Assembly (NCBI GenBank): GCA_033439295.1
Contig: JAVTLE010000003.1
Span: 2,232,001-2,296,000, forward strand
Reading direction: 5' to 3'
From: Deuterostichococcus epilithicus
Lineage: Eukaryota > Chlorophyta > Trebouxiophyceae > Prasiolales > Stichococcaceae
DNA: 64,000 nucleotides
Shown: piece by piece, positions 1 to 12,117 of the stretch
Numbering within the stretch: the stretch's first letter is position 1
Layout of the letters: each line of letters begins with the position of its first letter
Notes under the pieces: generated by a model
The model's input: only the letters and a program-made list of their open reading frames with translations
Databases searched by the model: none
What the model was told of the DNA's origin: nothing
Position numbers and translations under genes: made by a program

Positions 1-1669
1 CGACCATTGCCGCACTTCCGCGGCAGGGTCACCGACGCCGGCGTTGCCCGGCTGCTGCGCGGCTGCCCCGACCTCCGGTCGCTGTCTCTGTACTGGAACC
101 TGAGCGTCGGCGACGCCACGCTGGCGGCGGCCGCCGCGTCCTGCCGCAAGCTGGAGGCCCTGAACCTGTCAGGCTGCAAGCGCGTGACGGACGACGGCGT
201 TGCGGCGGTCGCCGCGGCGTGTCCCCGCCTCACGGACCTGGACTTGACCAGGTGGGACGATCCTGTAGATTGTTCAACTCCTCACATGCGCGCAAATTCA
301 AGTGTCCGTTTCCCTGTGCCCCAGCTTTGCGGGGCGGCTGGCAGCAACTCCTGCCCGGGTCGTTGGCTGCGCCTGGAGGGTGCTGTTGTGTGGTGCATTG
401 ATGCCGCTGTCGCCACGTCGCCCGGCGCATAACCAACAGCTTCTCTGCGCGGCTCCAAGGCGTGCAGCGCCTGACTGGTACAACGTCGACACAAGAGCGA
501 CTGCGGCACACATGGCATTACACAAACCCAAGACCCTGCGAGCAGGTGTGTCGAGGTCACTGATGATGGCGTGGAGGCGGCGGCGTCGGGGCTACGCGAG
601 CTGCGCGTTCTGCGGCTGTATGCGAATTCCGGCATCACCGATGTCGGCGTCAAGGCAATGTCACAGCTGCAGCACCTGGAGGTGGGGCCGCTCGTCCACT
701 CCGCGGTTTAGGGTTTAGATCGAAGCAGCAGTGTTGCTGCTCGCATATTCCAAACCTGAAAGCTGGCTGCTGCTGCACCCTGCATTTGTGAAGTGCGCAC
801 GTAGGCGCCTGCTGCCATTTGACGAGTCAGGACAGCGCCAAGCCGTCGGGGCGTGTGCTTGGCCGCACAGTCAGCGCTGGCCCTCAGTCCTCGATCTGCC
901 GGATGCACACTGTGTGCTGATTGGTGTCGTCAACTGCTCCCAACAGGTGCTGGACCTGACGGGCGGTCATGCGGTGTCAGCAGTGGGCATCGCTGCCCTA
1001 GCAGCCTGCACGGAGATCCGGTCGCTGGCGCTGACGTGGTGCATCCGCGTCGGCGACGCCGGTCTCGTCGCGCTGGCGGCTGGATGCAGGAAGCTGCAAT
1101 TGCTGAGCCTGCATGGCCTGCGGCTGGTGACCGATAGGTACGCCCTTCCCAACCCTAGGAATTGCGCCCATGTGTTGAAAGCTGTCGTAGGTTGTACCCC
1201 CTGGACCGCCTCCTCGAATGCATGGCCTCAGAGCTCGAGATTGCAGCTCGCGTGCCTGCATCCTGCCTGTGCATCAGCACTCTTGAGCTGTCCGTTTGAC
1301 ACCCTGCAACAGCCATGGCAGCCGGCGTGCGCCCTGGTCTTTCGAGCATGGTCTCACACTCCTTCAGCCAGAGAGGGCCGCGGTGTGTTATCAACTGGCC
1401 TGGTCCATTTGGCGCGTCCTACTGACCGCGAATCAGATGAGGGATGGCCATCAGGACACCATTCTTGGCCGGCAGGCTGCCCCAAAGGTGTAGCCTGATT
1501 ATTTTAGGGTTCGCTGTGTTTTTGCAGATCTATTGAGGCGCTGGCGGCGGGCTGTGCTGGCACGCTGCACACGCTGGACGTCAATGGGTGCACCGGTATC
1601 CGCCGGCGCGAGCGGGCGCACCTGCAGGCGCTGTTTCCGCTGGTTAAAACCTGGGTGGTACACACCTGA
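1..1669 (+). CDS. Leucine-rich-repeat protein (AMN1/F-box-LRR-like), 5' end missing
   Basis: The 3' part of a gene made of cysteine-containing LRRs of the F-box/AMN1 type, which form a curved substrate- or partner-binding surface. Exons that join in phase: up to 251, 546-681, 947-1137 and 1528-1669, stop TGA at 1667-1669. Repeats read like 'CPDLRSLSLYWN', 'CRKLEALNLSGCKRVTDDGV', 'LRELRVLRLYANSGITDVGV' and 'CRKLQLLSLHG', each about 25 residues. No F-box is visible; it may lie upstream of the window. The protein ends in a short basic tail and WVVHT. A (GGC)n run follows the stop directly. Family identity is clear; partner and role are unknown. Confidence 0.8.
706..717 (+). repeat. Telomere-like TTTAGGG motif in an LRR intron
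   Basis: The sequence GGTTTAGGGTTTAG contains about two units of the plant-type telomere repeat. It lies just downstream of exon 2 (ends 681) of the partial LRR gene. Confidence 0.8.

Positions 1670-1670
<1 letters not shown>

Positions 1671-1701
<31 letters not shown>
1671..1701. repeat. (GGC)n microsatellite
   Basis: About ten GGC triplets immediately after the stop codon of the upstream LRR gene, so in its 3' UTR or flank. If transcribed it could fold or form a G-rich structure. It is not part of a coding exon in the phase-consistent model. Confidence 0.85.
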
Positions 1702-1702
<1 letters not shown>

Positions 1703-3149
1703 GTGCGTCGTGAGAAGCACTTCAGCTGCAGGGTCCACTACGGGCAGCACGGACCTTGCGACTTGTCAGGGATGAGCCGCTGCTTTTTTGGTGCAGCCTT
1801 CCCCGTGCACAGTCGGTTTTGGTGCACGCATCCGGCAATTGGCAGCGAGACGGCTGTGTCCTGCTACCCAGCTGCTGCTTCCTCGTGCAAGCGCACATGA
1901 TGTATCTGCGACAACATTGAAACCCCTTCACTGCGTGCACTCCTACTCGGGAGCCTGGCTGCTGCAGAAAGTTTGTGTTGCAGGTCTGCGGAAAGCACTG
2001 AGGTCAATGCGGAAAAGCGCTTAATCGCCTGCCCGTCACATTCGTACCGCCGCGCATCTATTGTGCAGCAGGACAATTTGGATTTTTCCGGGCAAGTCGC
2101 ACACTATAGATCGACAGATTCACTGGTGGAAAATGGTGGAAAATTGCACGGCAGGTGCGGATTTGAAATAGGGAAATGATGACGAAGACTGTCGCCGCTT
2201 GCGGCATGGTGCTGCCGCTGGTATCGCTGCTGGTGGCATCGTTCTCCTGTGCCTCAGGTAAGTGGATGACGTGGATGCCGTCTCCAGCCTCAACACTGCC
2301 GATTTCGCCGCTGGTGAGCAGCACACAGGCGAAGCGCTAGCGCAGGGCTTGCTCCTACCTCCTGTACCGGACTGCGTGTGGATGAGGCACTTGGGCTGTT
2401 GCTGCAGCGGGAATGTGCGGCAGCCTGAATGCGCTGAAAAATGAATGCGGTGGCATGTCATGTATGTAGCTATGCTTGATCGCCAAGGGTGGAGTGAAGC
2501 CTGATCACGAGAGGAAGCCGGAGATAAAATGAATCGAAACGAATCTTTGCTACTGATATGCACATCGCTGCTGCGCTTGCTGTGTGAATCCTTCTGCCAC
2601 AGCGGCGCTCCGCGGCTGCCCACAGCGATGATGGCGCTCAGTCGTTACAGCGATCCACAACTGCGACTGGAGACCGCAATAAAGTCTCTACTCGTGCCCT
2701 GCGGCGCCTGCAATTATAAGTGAGCCGCTGCCTGCCGGTTGGCGTGCAATGATGCCACTCAGAGGAAATGCTGCCAGCCCGCCCACAGAAAAAAATCATG
2801 CTGACTTGAGCATGTTCATGGCATTTCGTGGCCTGGTCACCCTTGACGACATAGATCAACTTGTCGCTCTGGAGTCGTATCAATGTCGACACAGTCACTC
2901 GTCACGGTCACTCGTTTGCCTGTGCTCCAACCGTTAGGATTTCAACGGGTTTGAACATCCGAATTTTATTCCCAGCCACGCCATCAATCGGGCATGGCCG
3001 CAGCATGTATCCTGCTGCCCATGACCACATCAGACCGCCGCCATGTGGCACCTGCGCCACTCAAAACAAAATTGCTGCACCTCCCAAACGCATTTCGAAG
3101 AGCATCAGTCTGGCTGAAATTCAAATCCCATTGCTCGTCCGTCTTCGCC
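1702..3149. other. Mostly intergenic; convergent LRR (+) and GT47 (-) genes
   Basis: Apart from the candidate small peptide at 2176-2469 I see no coding exon with family similarity. Base composition is less GC-rich than in the flanking genes, as expected for untranslated or intergenic DNA. The 3' UTRs of the two convergent genes should lie here. Confidence 0.6.
2176..2469 (+). CDS. Candidate small secreted Cys-containing peptide (two exons, 47 aa)
   Basis: Not a recognised family. An ATG at 2176 opens a classic signal-peptide-like stretch (MVLPLVSLLVASFSCAS) that runs into a near-perfect donor, CAG|GTAAGT, at about 2256. Joining to the acceptor GCTGCAG at 2401-2407 keeps the frame and gives a mature peptide of about 19 residues with three cysteines (CGSLNALKNECGGMSC), stop TAG at 2467-2469. 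A possible donor (GTATGT) sits just before the stop, so the gene could continue further right. Evidence is limited to hydrophobic profile, splice consensus and phase; no RNA support. Confidence 0.3.
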
Positions 3150-6100
3150 TCAGTCTCCCTTCAAAGGCACGGCAGCCGTTTGCGGCGGCGCTGCTGGCTT
3201 CCGCATCAACAGCAGCTCGCTTTGAGTCCGCGGATTCGCCAGCGCCCGCTGCAGGCTTGCCAGCGTATAGTTGTACGCCAGCCCATAGGGCTGGTCCCAC
3301 ACGAACGCCTGATGCCAATCGATCATTCCCCACTGCACGTGGAATCGAGTCTGATAAAGATTCTACAGCCACGGAGTAGTGCGGTGTCATGCACAACGTG
3401 CGCATGGGGCGGCAGGGGGTTTCAGCAGGCGCCGGAGAGTCCAATGCAGTGCACGCAACATGCGCTAAATGAGCTTCAACTCGCTGTTCGACCCGCCTCG
3501 AGGCAACATTGCACAGCATCGAGGTGCTGCTCGGTGCCAGGGACGGACTCGAAGCAGCGGCATTGACCCGCAAAAGCAATGTCTCCGAACCGCCTGCAAC
3601 GGAAGGAGATGAGATGCACCTGCAGGTGTGCGATTTCCCAGTCTGGGATGGACGCCAGGATGGTGCCCAGGCGCGGGATGTCGGCTTGGCCCACGCGCAG
3701 CGAGAAAGCATGGTATGGCAGTACGTCATCAAAGAACTGGTGCACGTCGTCCTGAAGACGACGAGTTGAATGGACATCAAAGCATAGCACACGATTTGAA
3801 AGGCAAAGTTTTAAGGCGAATTGCATTAATACAAGTTCTGACTGCAAGGGGCGGCGCCGGCCCGCGTCTCGGCAGTGTCTGTGCCCATTGACGAGCCAGC
3901 CGTGCTGAGATTGCCCGAACGACTGTCGTGCAGGCCTGCTTTCCAGGGACACATGTACCGGCAAGTTCGCCTGAGAATTTGCCGCAAGTATGGCGCACGC
4001 ACCTGAGCAATGACGGGGATGCAGCCCAGCGCCATTGCGTTCATGAGCCGCATGCCAAACCCTGCAGGCAGCAACGCTTTACATAAACCCCTGCTCTGGC
4101 ACGTGCAGCTGGCGTGAGCAAGTCCAGAGCTACAGGACCGTCAGCATGGCATGTCGTGCTGGCGAAGCCAAGCAGTCGGGACAGCAGGTCGGAGGCACAG
4201 CGTCTGGTGCACTGCACTGTTCTCCGGCTACCCGGGGTGCGCCAGGACGGGTACGAGAGAGCAGCAGCACCGGCAGGCCAGGGCGGCCTCGCGAGGTTCA
4301 GGGAGGCCAACAGCCGGCAGCCGCTAACACGCGAGTCAGGAGGCAGGCTTCACACCATGCCCGGTGGGTGCAAAGCAAAAGGTCGAGTTGGACGTCTCTA
4401 GCTCGTTGCCGCGCAGCGGCGGGTCCAGCTCGTTGCCGTGGCTGATGCGGAACCTGCACATCGAGCACATTGCTGTATGTTCAGTATCTACTCGGAAGGC
4501 GTGATGCTTCGGATCGGCTGCGGCAGGCAACCTGCTTGCTGCGCCGTCCGTGGTGACGGCGCTGCATGGACGCCACCGGCTGCCCTATCCCCTGCTTCAG
4601 GGTTCAGGAGTCCCAGCAGTTCCTGGCTGAGCCTACCAGTGCCGGCAGTTGGGAGCACGGACCAGACACTAAAGTCATCGCTGAAGACAACGCGCAACCC
4701 TGAACCCTGGCAGACATCTGGCCTGCGCACGCACCCACTGGTGTTGGTGTGATGCTTGAATAGTGACTGCCGCGCGCCGCCAGAGTACTGCGGGTCCGAG
4801 CCGGCGGTGCCGGCGCCACGACCCAGGAAGTACATTAGGGTGGGCCGCCGCCCAAGCGGCAGGAAGGAGCGGTCCGCTCTACGCGCCGGCGTGTCCTGCA
4901 GCGCCACAGCCAGACTCTATTGAGAACAATGGACGTCAAGGTGTGTGGCGCCTGGGCGGCATCAGAGCCAATCCAGCAGAAATGCAGATGGCCAGGGGTG
5001 CCCCCTCCCGCTGCCGACGGCAGATACCTCAGGTTTGCAGCTCATGGCAGGTTAAGGACAGGTGTGAGGGGTCACACGTCGTAGACCTGTCGCCTTTCTG
5101 CACCTTTCCAGCACTGCCCAGCTCCGGGTGCAGCAAATGATGTGGTCAGCGTTTGAACATGAAAACCGTTCAACGGGTGCAGTCTGAGAAGTGGTGGACC
5201 GTGGCAAAGAAAGCATGCAATTGCTGCCATGCACTCAGAACACTGCAGAGCAGCTCTGCCAGTTGCACATAACATGTTGCAGCACGTGCATGCCTGCGAA
5301 TGAGCGGTGCAGCCCCAGCGGCTGTCTGCTGGAGCCAGCACGCCTCCGCACATGCCGCCGCATCCGCAGGCTAGCCAGCTGACCTTTATGCCAGGCATGG
5401 TGGTTACTCGCCTGGACGTTGGCGTACGTCTTCATTGCCTGACCCTGGAAGTCGAAATTGGAGTAGGGCGCGGCGCACACGTCGCGCATTGGGTCAAACA
5501 CAAAGCCGGGCGTCCACTCATAGTCGCCGTGCAAGCCGTACCTGCGGCGTCAGTGTTTGGGGTTTGTTCATTGCAGCATCTCCTCAAGTCCTTAGGACGT
5601 GGGGAGTTCGTGCTCGATAAAATGCACGAACCCAGAGAAAGGTGGCAAGCGGAGTGTGGCTGTCCCATGCTGCGGCCCACATCAGGAGGACACATCAGGA
5701 AACAGTGGTAGTGCACCAGCCAGCACTTGCTATCTCAAAAGGGGTGTGTGCACCTCGCATGGCTATTATTGGTAGTGGACCCGGCTCCGGGGCCAGTGTA
5801 GCAGAAGTGGGTGATCTTCAGGGGCTGCTCCAGTATGTCGTAGTCGTGAATGCTGCGCCCGCCTGCATGACCTTGAAACCTGTGTCAGGCTTGAGCTGAA
5901 GCCCCTGCTGTGCCGCCGGCCTGCAGGACCTCCGGGCTGGGATTCGGATCTCACATGCACCACAACAGCCTTCCGAGGCGGCGGCAGATGCCGACACGCA
6001 CCATCAAGGTACACAAGATGTTTGGTACCGCACCAGGCAGGCGGGCGTAATGGCTGAAGCCGGCGCCCTGGTCGGAGCTCCACCACAGCGCGTGGTCAGC

Positions 6101-9100
6101 GCCGCCGGAGGCATTCCAGAAGGGGTAACGTGTGCGTACCCATTCCACGGCTCGCAAATTGTGCGGCCGCGGGGAGCCCAGATTGTCGGTCGACGGGTAC
6201 CTGCAGCACACGCACGAGTGGGGTTTCAGGGTGCAGGTTCAGAAAGGCTCACGACATTCACGACTTTCATTGGCCGGCAGAGTGTGCGGCGTTTGCAGTC
6301 GAGGCTGGTGGCCGCGGAGTTGACAGTTCACCAGGATTCACGCGGGTTGAGAGGTCGGGCCACGCTAGTGCAGTTTCACGACGTGACGGTCACTCCGAGG
6401 CTGATGCAAGATCCCTCAGCGGCGTTCCGAGCGACCCCTGCACGCGACCGTTCGATGACGGCTACCACCTAAGTAACTCTGGCGGCAGTGGGGTGCCCTC
6501 GAGTCGCCGTTGCCGACGGAGCCGCCGAGAGTGCTTGGGCTTCGGCACTGCACACACTGCGGCTGTCAGGCTTTCAAGCAGCCATCTGAAGGCCAGGAGC
6601 GCTGGGGAGCGGGAAGCAGGACGCTGCGCGCGTTTGGGCAGGCACAAAGAAGAGGTCGGCCTCGTTGGGGTTCTGCGTGCGGGCGCCGCCGAGGTCCGCC
6701 AGAAGCATCTGGTAGAATGCCCAGTAGGCGCGGTAGATGCCGTTTCCGGGTCCCCGCCGAGCCGGCTGCGCCGGCACAGGCTTTGGGGGCTCAGGGTCAG
6801 GAGGCGGGACAGCCAAGTCGTGATGGAGTAGAGATTCTGGGCAATGATCCGTGAGCATGGTCCAGCTGTGGCATTGGCGCATCAGCGCGCGCCATGCATT
6901 TGTTCTCCAATGTCAACCGTCTTGACTGCAACCCAGAAGCGCCATTCGATGAGCCCTCCTCATATGGTGAACCCACCATGAGGTGGTTCAGCGCAAAAGG
7001 CAGCTCGTAGATGTAGATCTTCAGCTCAGTTGCCGGCCGCCGGTCGTGCGGCGGCCACGCCTGCGCACCACGGCAGCTGACATTTTGTGCCCTGCCGCTG
7101 CCGCCGCAGCGCAGCCAGCAACACTCACTGCAGACGTGAGGAGTCGTCGGGCAGGCCGGTGCGCAGCAGGCCGCAAGACCCTGCACGCTTTTGCGCCAAG
7201 CAGCACACTGCCTCGCCACAGGGATGGTCAGAAAAGAATTGAATTTCTGGTGACGCACCTTTGTGCGGGAGCAGTCGATGCCCCAGCGGGCGCGGGGGCA
7301 CCTGCAGAAGCCGCCGATGCAGACGCCCACCCCGGAGCAGTTACTGATGCAGCGGTCGAAGAGCCGGCCGCGAAACTCGGGCTCGCTGCACTCCCTGCCC
7401 TGCACGTCCAGGCACGCTCAGGCGCACCAGCAGAAGTGACCATTCTCATGGCCAACTCCGTGGCGATGTGCTGCGGGCGGTGCAGGCGTCCAAGCTTGCA
7501 GCACCGCACGAGGACATTCGACGCTGAGCAGTTTTCGTAATGGAGCAGGGTCGCTGACACTGGCTGTGTTGGATGCAGTATTCTCCCCACTCCCCAGCGA
7601 GCGTGTGGACGCCAGAATGCATGGCAGAAGGAGGCTAGCGGTGTGTAATTGTGCGGCAGCCGGTGAAGGGCGCGCATCACCCGTATGGTGGGCAGGCAGT
7701 GGCAGCTGGGCTCGCCGCCGTCCTTTGGCCGCATGCAGCCGCCCTCGTGGCTGCAGTTGCCAGGGCACGCCGCCAGCGGCATGGCAACCTTCGACCCCAG
7801 GTCTGCCACCTCTTCTCTGGAAACTGCCGCCTGCAGAAGCGCATGTACTGCATTGATGAAACTGGACGAGGACATCATGGTCGTGTGTGTTGCAATACCC
7901 CCTGTCGCAACTCTCAGCTGCTGTGGCCGCATGCTGCACACTCGAGGCGACCCCTCAGACACACGCTGAAAGCATTGCAGCTACTGCCGACAGCGTGCAC
8001 CAGCCACCGTTCAGCCTCGGAAGCTACCACACCTGCTTTGTACAGGCGGATCAGAAAAACAGGGTTCGAACACATTCGGCATTCACGAGTACCTGGCTAC
8101 CGTTGAGGGCTCCCCTGAAGCAGGCTGCAGGTTCATTCTCGTCAGGAAAGTCGGAAATCTGCTGCTCCGGCGGCAGCCCGGGTCGCTCGAAGCACAGTGC
8201 CGTCGCGGGATCCGCCAGCTTTGCCATCTCCCAGCCGAACAGCACTGTCTCATCTCCAAGCTCCTGCGAACCGATTAGGAGGCTGCCGGTGATGTTCTGA
8301 TGAACACCGGTCGGCAGCCGCTGGAGCTGCAGCCGCGCGGTCTCGCCAGCCCACATCGCGAGACTTTTGGGCGTGTTGCGGCTCTGACGCTTAAGTTGCT
8401 GCGCCCTGGACCATCATGCGCCCATGACAACTTGCACCGGGCTGCGAGGCATGCTCACCTCGATGTATGCGGCGCATTGCCGGTGACACTCGCAGGACTG
8501 CCGCCAAGGCAGCCCCGCCCCCTTGTCAATGTCACAGTGGAGCGGCATCTGCGGGCCATTGGCTGCCAGGCGGCACGCCGGCAGGGCCAGGCGGCTGCAA
8601 TCGGCGCCCACCCAGCCGAAGGGGCACCTGCACATTGCAGCAGTGGCGAGCTGGTGTCACCCTGAGCCACCAAAGGATCCATGCTCCAGTTGATAGACAT
8701 GTTGAGAGGGGGGTTGGGGGGGGGTTGGGGTGGGGATGCTGACGTCCTGAAAGTCGCCCATGCACCCAGGCCCTCAAGAGGTGACCCAGCTGCTATCGCA
8801 GGCGGAGGTGCGTCCTCATTGGCGCACGAGTGAGCTCTTGGGCGCTGAGACGCCGGAGCAGAGTCGTCAGCACCAACCTGCAGACGCCCAGGTCGCGGTC
8901 GCAGGTGCCGTGTGCCTCGCACCCTGGCGCGCAGTCTACCCCCTCAAGGTCCGCGGGCCTGAAGCCGCTGCCGCCGGTGGCGCTGAAGGCCTGCCGCCCG
9001 CCACGTCGGGTCAGCTCCACAGCCTGCGTCCGACTCCCTGCGGCTGTCGCAAGCAGCAGTGAACACATGCGAATCTCTCGTCGCTCCTAGTGCCGGCGGG

Positions 9101-9453
9101 TGCCAGGTTTTGCGAGCGAAAGAAGCTGGATGGCCGCAAAGCGGATGCTTGCATGGCGCTTCTTGCAGGTGTGCACGTGCAGCGCGGATAAGCAGCGTAT
9201 CAGATGACACCGCTCCATGTATGCCCGACTGTGCATCTCGAGGCTTGCCTGGCCAAGTGGAGGCGAGCGGCAGCAGAATTGCTGAAAGCAGCACGACGAC
9301 GGCGATAGTCGACAGTACGAAGCAGGCTCGGCGAGTTCCGCGCAATGCCCCAACGGACCGCAGGATCCGGCGGCGACGGCGCGGCGGCTTGTCCGGATGC
9401 CCGGCGTGCGTGCTGGGCGGCGCATGGAGAAAATGCGGCAGGCCATCGGTCAT
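3150..9453 (-). CDS. EGF-repeat exostosin-family glycosyltransferase (GT47-like), type II membrane protein
   Basis: Sixteen exons join in frame to 885 residues: 9453-9177, 9037-8878, 8627-8459, 8383-8093, 7965-7681, 7399-7259, 7060-6973, 6836-6623, 6200-6034, 5862-5754, 5541-5418, 4895-4735, 4453-4356, 4061-4003, 3751-3620, 3332-3150. Residues 1-42 are short and basic (RRRRR) and precede a single transmembrane helix (about 43-65, ACFVLSTIAVVVLLSAILL), the layout of a Golgi type II anchor. EGF-like modules follow near residues 126-158 (CEAHGTC...CRCPFGWVGADC), 366-398 and 410-436 (CSGVGVC...CRCPRARWGIDC). The exostosin domain starts near 454 (ELKIYIYELP) and includes NEADLFFVPA, YPFWNASGGADHALW, KITHFCYTG, YSGGARQSLF, FCFAPTGHGFGMRLMNAMALGCIPVI and DDVLPYHAFSLRV. 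EGF plus exostosin architecture is typical of green-algal GT47 expansions. The acceptor substrate cannot be inferred. The junction at 5418 uses a weak AAC|GTCCAG donor. Confidence 0.85.
4385..4440 (-). repeat. Short in-frame duplication inside a GT47 exon (GNEL...GNEL)
   Basis: The motif CAGCTCGTTGCCG (as read on +, allowing minor mismatches) occurs twice, giving two GNEL segments separated by DPPLR just before the conserved STFCFAPTG motif. It is a small coding duplication that keeps the frame. Confidence 0.6.
8704..8738 (+). repeat. G-run tract in a GT47 intron, G-quadruplex-capable
   Basis: On the + strand four runs of four to nine G are separated by TT, TT and T. This matches the G4 pattern G4+N1-2 repeated four times. 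On the GT47 transcript strand the same tract is a C-rich run near the 5' end of the intron between exons 2 and 3. Confidence 0.7.
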
Positions 9454-10274
9454 GGCACGGCCGCCGCCACGACCGGCGCTGCCGCGAGCCTGGCGCCTGG
9501 GGCGCGGCCGTGCGTTGCGATGAAGACTGCAGCTGCGGCTTATAGGGCTCGAAATGCCGCTATCCCGAGACGAGCAGTCCTGTCGTGCGGGGTTCAAAGA
9601 GACCCAGGCAATCACTGGCTACACTTGCCTGATGATCACGACCACAAATGCCGAGCCTTTCCCTGCTGATCGAGCCCATCGATCTAAGAGCGATCACTGT
9701 ATCCTTTGCCGCAGCGCTGGCCTGCCGGTGTCATTCTCGTACAATTAGCGAGTCACCAGGTGCCTGGCGCCTCAACGCGACATGCATGGCGCCTGAGCAT
9801 ACACGGCGCTCCCCTTGAACCAGCTGTGGTTCGGTGTGGCATACAATGCGCCGCGCGGATGCAATGTCAGTCACGCAGGCGTTGAAGAATCACATCAAGT
9901 GGCGATTGGCCTTCACGATCAGCCTTTGATCGTTCCGGGGTGCACAAATGGACTTGCAATCATCAAAAGAGATTCAAGGCAAACCTACAAGGAAGGATGA
10001 GTATTGTATGTTTGCACTGATTTACTGTGACCAGCGAGCAGATTCACACTTCGCATTCGTAGATGCATTTGCACATTTCTTCTTTACAACGTGAGATTGC
10101 TCAGTGGGTATGTCAGTAAATCCACGTCTTGGTTCGCCCGTCGTGCGATATTAGTTCACGGACTGGTTCCCTCGTGTTCGGCAACTTCCGGCTCGAAACT
10201 CCCACAGTGGTTTTGAGGCAATATCGAGATCATTTTTGCACACACGAAATTGCAACCGGGAGGCAGTGGCAGCC
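9454..10274. other. Divergent intergenic region between GT47 (-) and fibrillin (+)
   Basis: Both neighbouring genes start here and read outward, so it should hold both promoters and 5' UTRs. No coding exon, RNA gene or clear core promoter box could be supported by eye. The sequence is visibly less GC-rich after 9700. Confidence 0.6.
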
Positions 10275-11756
10275 ATGACTGGATCCGCCCTTCGCATCCC
10301 ACGGTGCATGTCGGCGCGCAGCCTGCCGGCGATGCTCGTGCCTGCGGCCGGCAGAGCGGAAATTCTGTGGCCTGGACAGGATCATAGTGCAGAGCGGTCC
10401 GCTTCACTACATGCTGTGATCAGCGCAGCAAGTCGCAGGCCCTTTCACACAGCGCGGTCTTGGCAGAGATGCAGCCGGCATGAATGCCGAGCCGCCGCAT
10501 CCCCAGCGTCAGCAGACGGCAAGCAGCAGCAGGAGAGGGAACGTCTCAAGGTGGACCTCATCCCTTGCATGCTACGTTCCTGCAGGACCCACCAGAGCTG
10601 GGTGCGATAGCGACAAGCCGGCATTCGAGCATGCAATCTGCGCCGGAGTCCAGACATCCACAGATCATGCATGCTTGCGGACCAGTCCCAGTCCTTGCGC
10701 CTCTGCGACAGAAAGAGCTCATCAGGGCGACCGCCAACACACGCCGCGGCCGCACGGCGTCAGAGCAGCAGCAGGCGGCCATATTGGAGGCTGCGGCGTC
10801 TCTGGAGGCGCTCAACCCAACAGACAGCCCCGGCACCAGCCCGCTGCTCAACGGCCGCTGGAGCCTGCTGTTCCAAGGCGAGTGAGCTCGTTCGCGATTG
10901 GCATTGGAACATCAGGCGCATACAGCCGGACGCACCGTTGTGCATTGGTTCAGAGCCATGCCAGCGGGGTATGTAGAATTCCTGCTATGGTGTAGGCGGT
11001 GTTGAGCGAGGTCGGTGCCTCCCCCGCGTGTGGTTGGGTTCCAACGTGTTCGTGTCGGGCCACTCTGCAGGACCTGAGGCCATCACAGTGCGGCGGGAGC
11101 CACTGGAGGGGCCGGTCATCGATTTCTTCCGTCCAGTTTTGGGCTTCTTGTTTCGCACTCAGGTACTGGCGCGATGCAATTGCATCGCACACTGATCCAT
11201 ACAATGTTTTAAACACTGCAAAAAGCATTCGGCAACAGCCGAGTACCTCATTCTGTTCCCTAAAGGCTGCTGAGCTGGGTCACTGACTCGGTACCTGAGA
11301 CAAAACTCATGGCGGAAAACAGGGCGTGTACCAGGTCATCAATGCAGGCAGTGGGTCAGTGCACAATCTTGTGGAGTTCAAGTTTGCGTCTCTCGTCCGC
11401 GGCTCGCTCAATGTGAAGGGTACGGTCGCGCCGACGCCGCCAGACACTCCCGGTAGTCCGGTCACGCGTGTGGATGTTGCGTTCACCGCCTTCCGGCTGC
11501 AGCTGGGCTGGCTCGCGTTCTCCTTGCCGCTGGGTTGGGCCGACCCCAAGGTGCGGCTGCCTGGTCTGACGGTCTGATATCAGGTTGCACATGCCAACAT
11601 GAGGTGGTGATGCAACGCGATTTTCGTGCATGAAGGGGTTTCGTTTGTGCGCAGGGATGGGTGGAGACGACGTATGTGGACGAGAGCTTCAGAATCGGGC
11701 ACGGCGACAAGGGCAGCGTCTTCATCACAAGCAAGGCACAACGGAGGCAACAGTAG
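10275..11756 (+). CDS. Plastid lipid-associated protein / fibrillin
   Basis: Fibrillins are lipid-binding proteins of plastoglobules, thylakoids or stroma. Five exons (10275-10550, 10712-10877, 11071-11162, 11323-11550, 11655-11756) give 287 residues in frame. The first 90 or so residues are rich in Ser, Ala and Arg with few acids, like a chloroplast transit peptide. The PAP domain follows: KKELIRATANTRRGRTAS, AAASLEALNPTDSP, LLNGRWSLLFQG, PVIDFFRPVLGFLFRTQG, NLVEFKF and the C-terminal GWVETTYVDESFRIGHGDKG, a hallmark of the family. The second intron needs a GC donor (CAAG|GCGAGT) to keep phase; the GT four bases further on (GGCGA|GTGAGC) would break it. The ATG at 10275 is the first in frame with a transit-like N terminus. 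Confidence 0.88.
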
Positions 11757-12117
11757 TAGCTGGCAAAGTTGGAGGTCAATCACCTCTCGCCGCAGCGAAA
11801 ACTCATTGAAAAACATGAACACCACAAGCACCTGGTAGAACGAAACTGATAAATGTTGTCGTCGACTTCAGATCCCGATTCATTTTTATGCATCCTCATT
11901 TCGCTTGTGCCTTGGAATGTGCTGTCTGTTGTCTCGGTGTTGTGGGCCGCGTGTGTTGTCTTAGCACATGCGCGCACGTGAGCAAACTTTTCCCAGCGAT
12001 TTAAGGTTTTGCTCCCACGTCAAGAGCAATGGATCTGACCTTCGCACACATCTGCGGCATATCGCCCGACTGTGCAGCTGTGACAGGATCCAAGCCGGCC
12101 ACTGCAAGCCGAACGTC
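11757..12117. other. Short intergenic region between fibrillin and F-box/LRR genes
   Basis: About 360 bp containing the fibrillin 3' UTR and the start region of the next gene. The composition is locally AT-richer (11800-11950). Nothing coding is supported. Confidence 0.6.

Noticed and set aside
7400-7500. Apparent in-frame stop (TGA) inside a GT47 EGF module, suggesting a pseudogene
   Set aside because: The stop is read only if the exon begins at an upstream CGCAG. Starting at the acceptor GTGCAG before 7399 restores the EGF cysteine (GREC) and the frame, and the whole gene closes.
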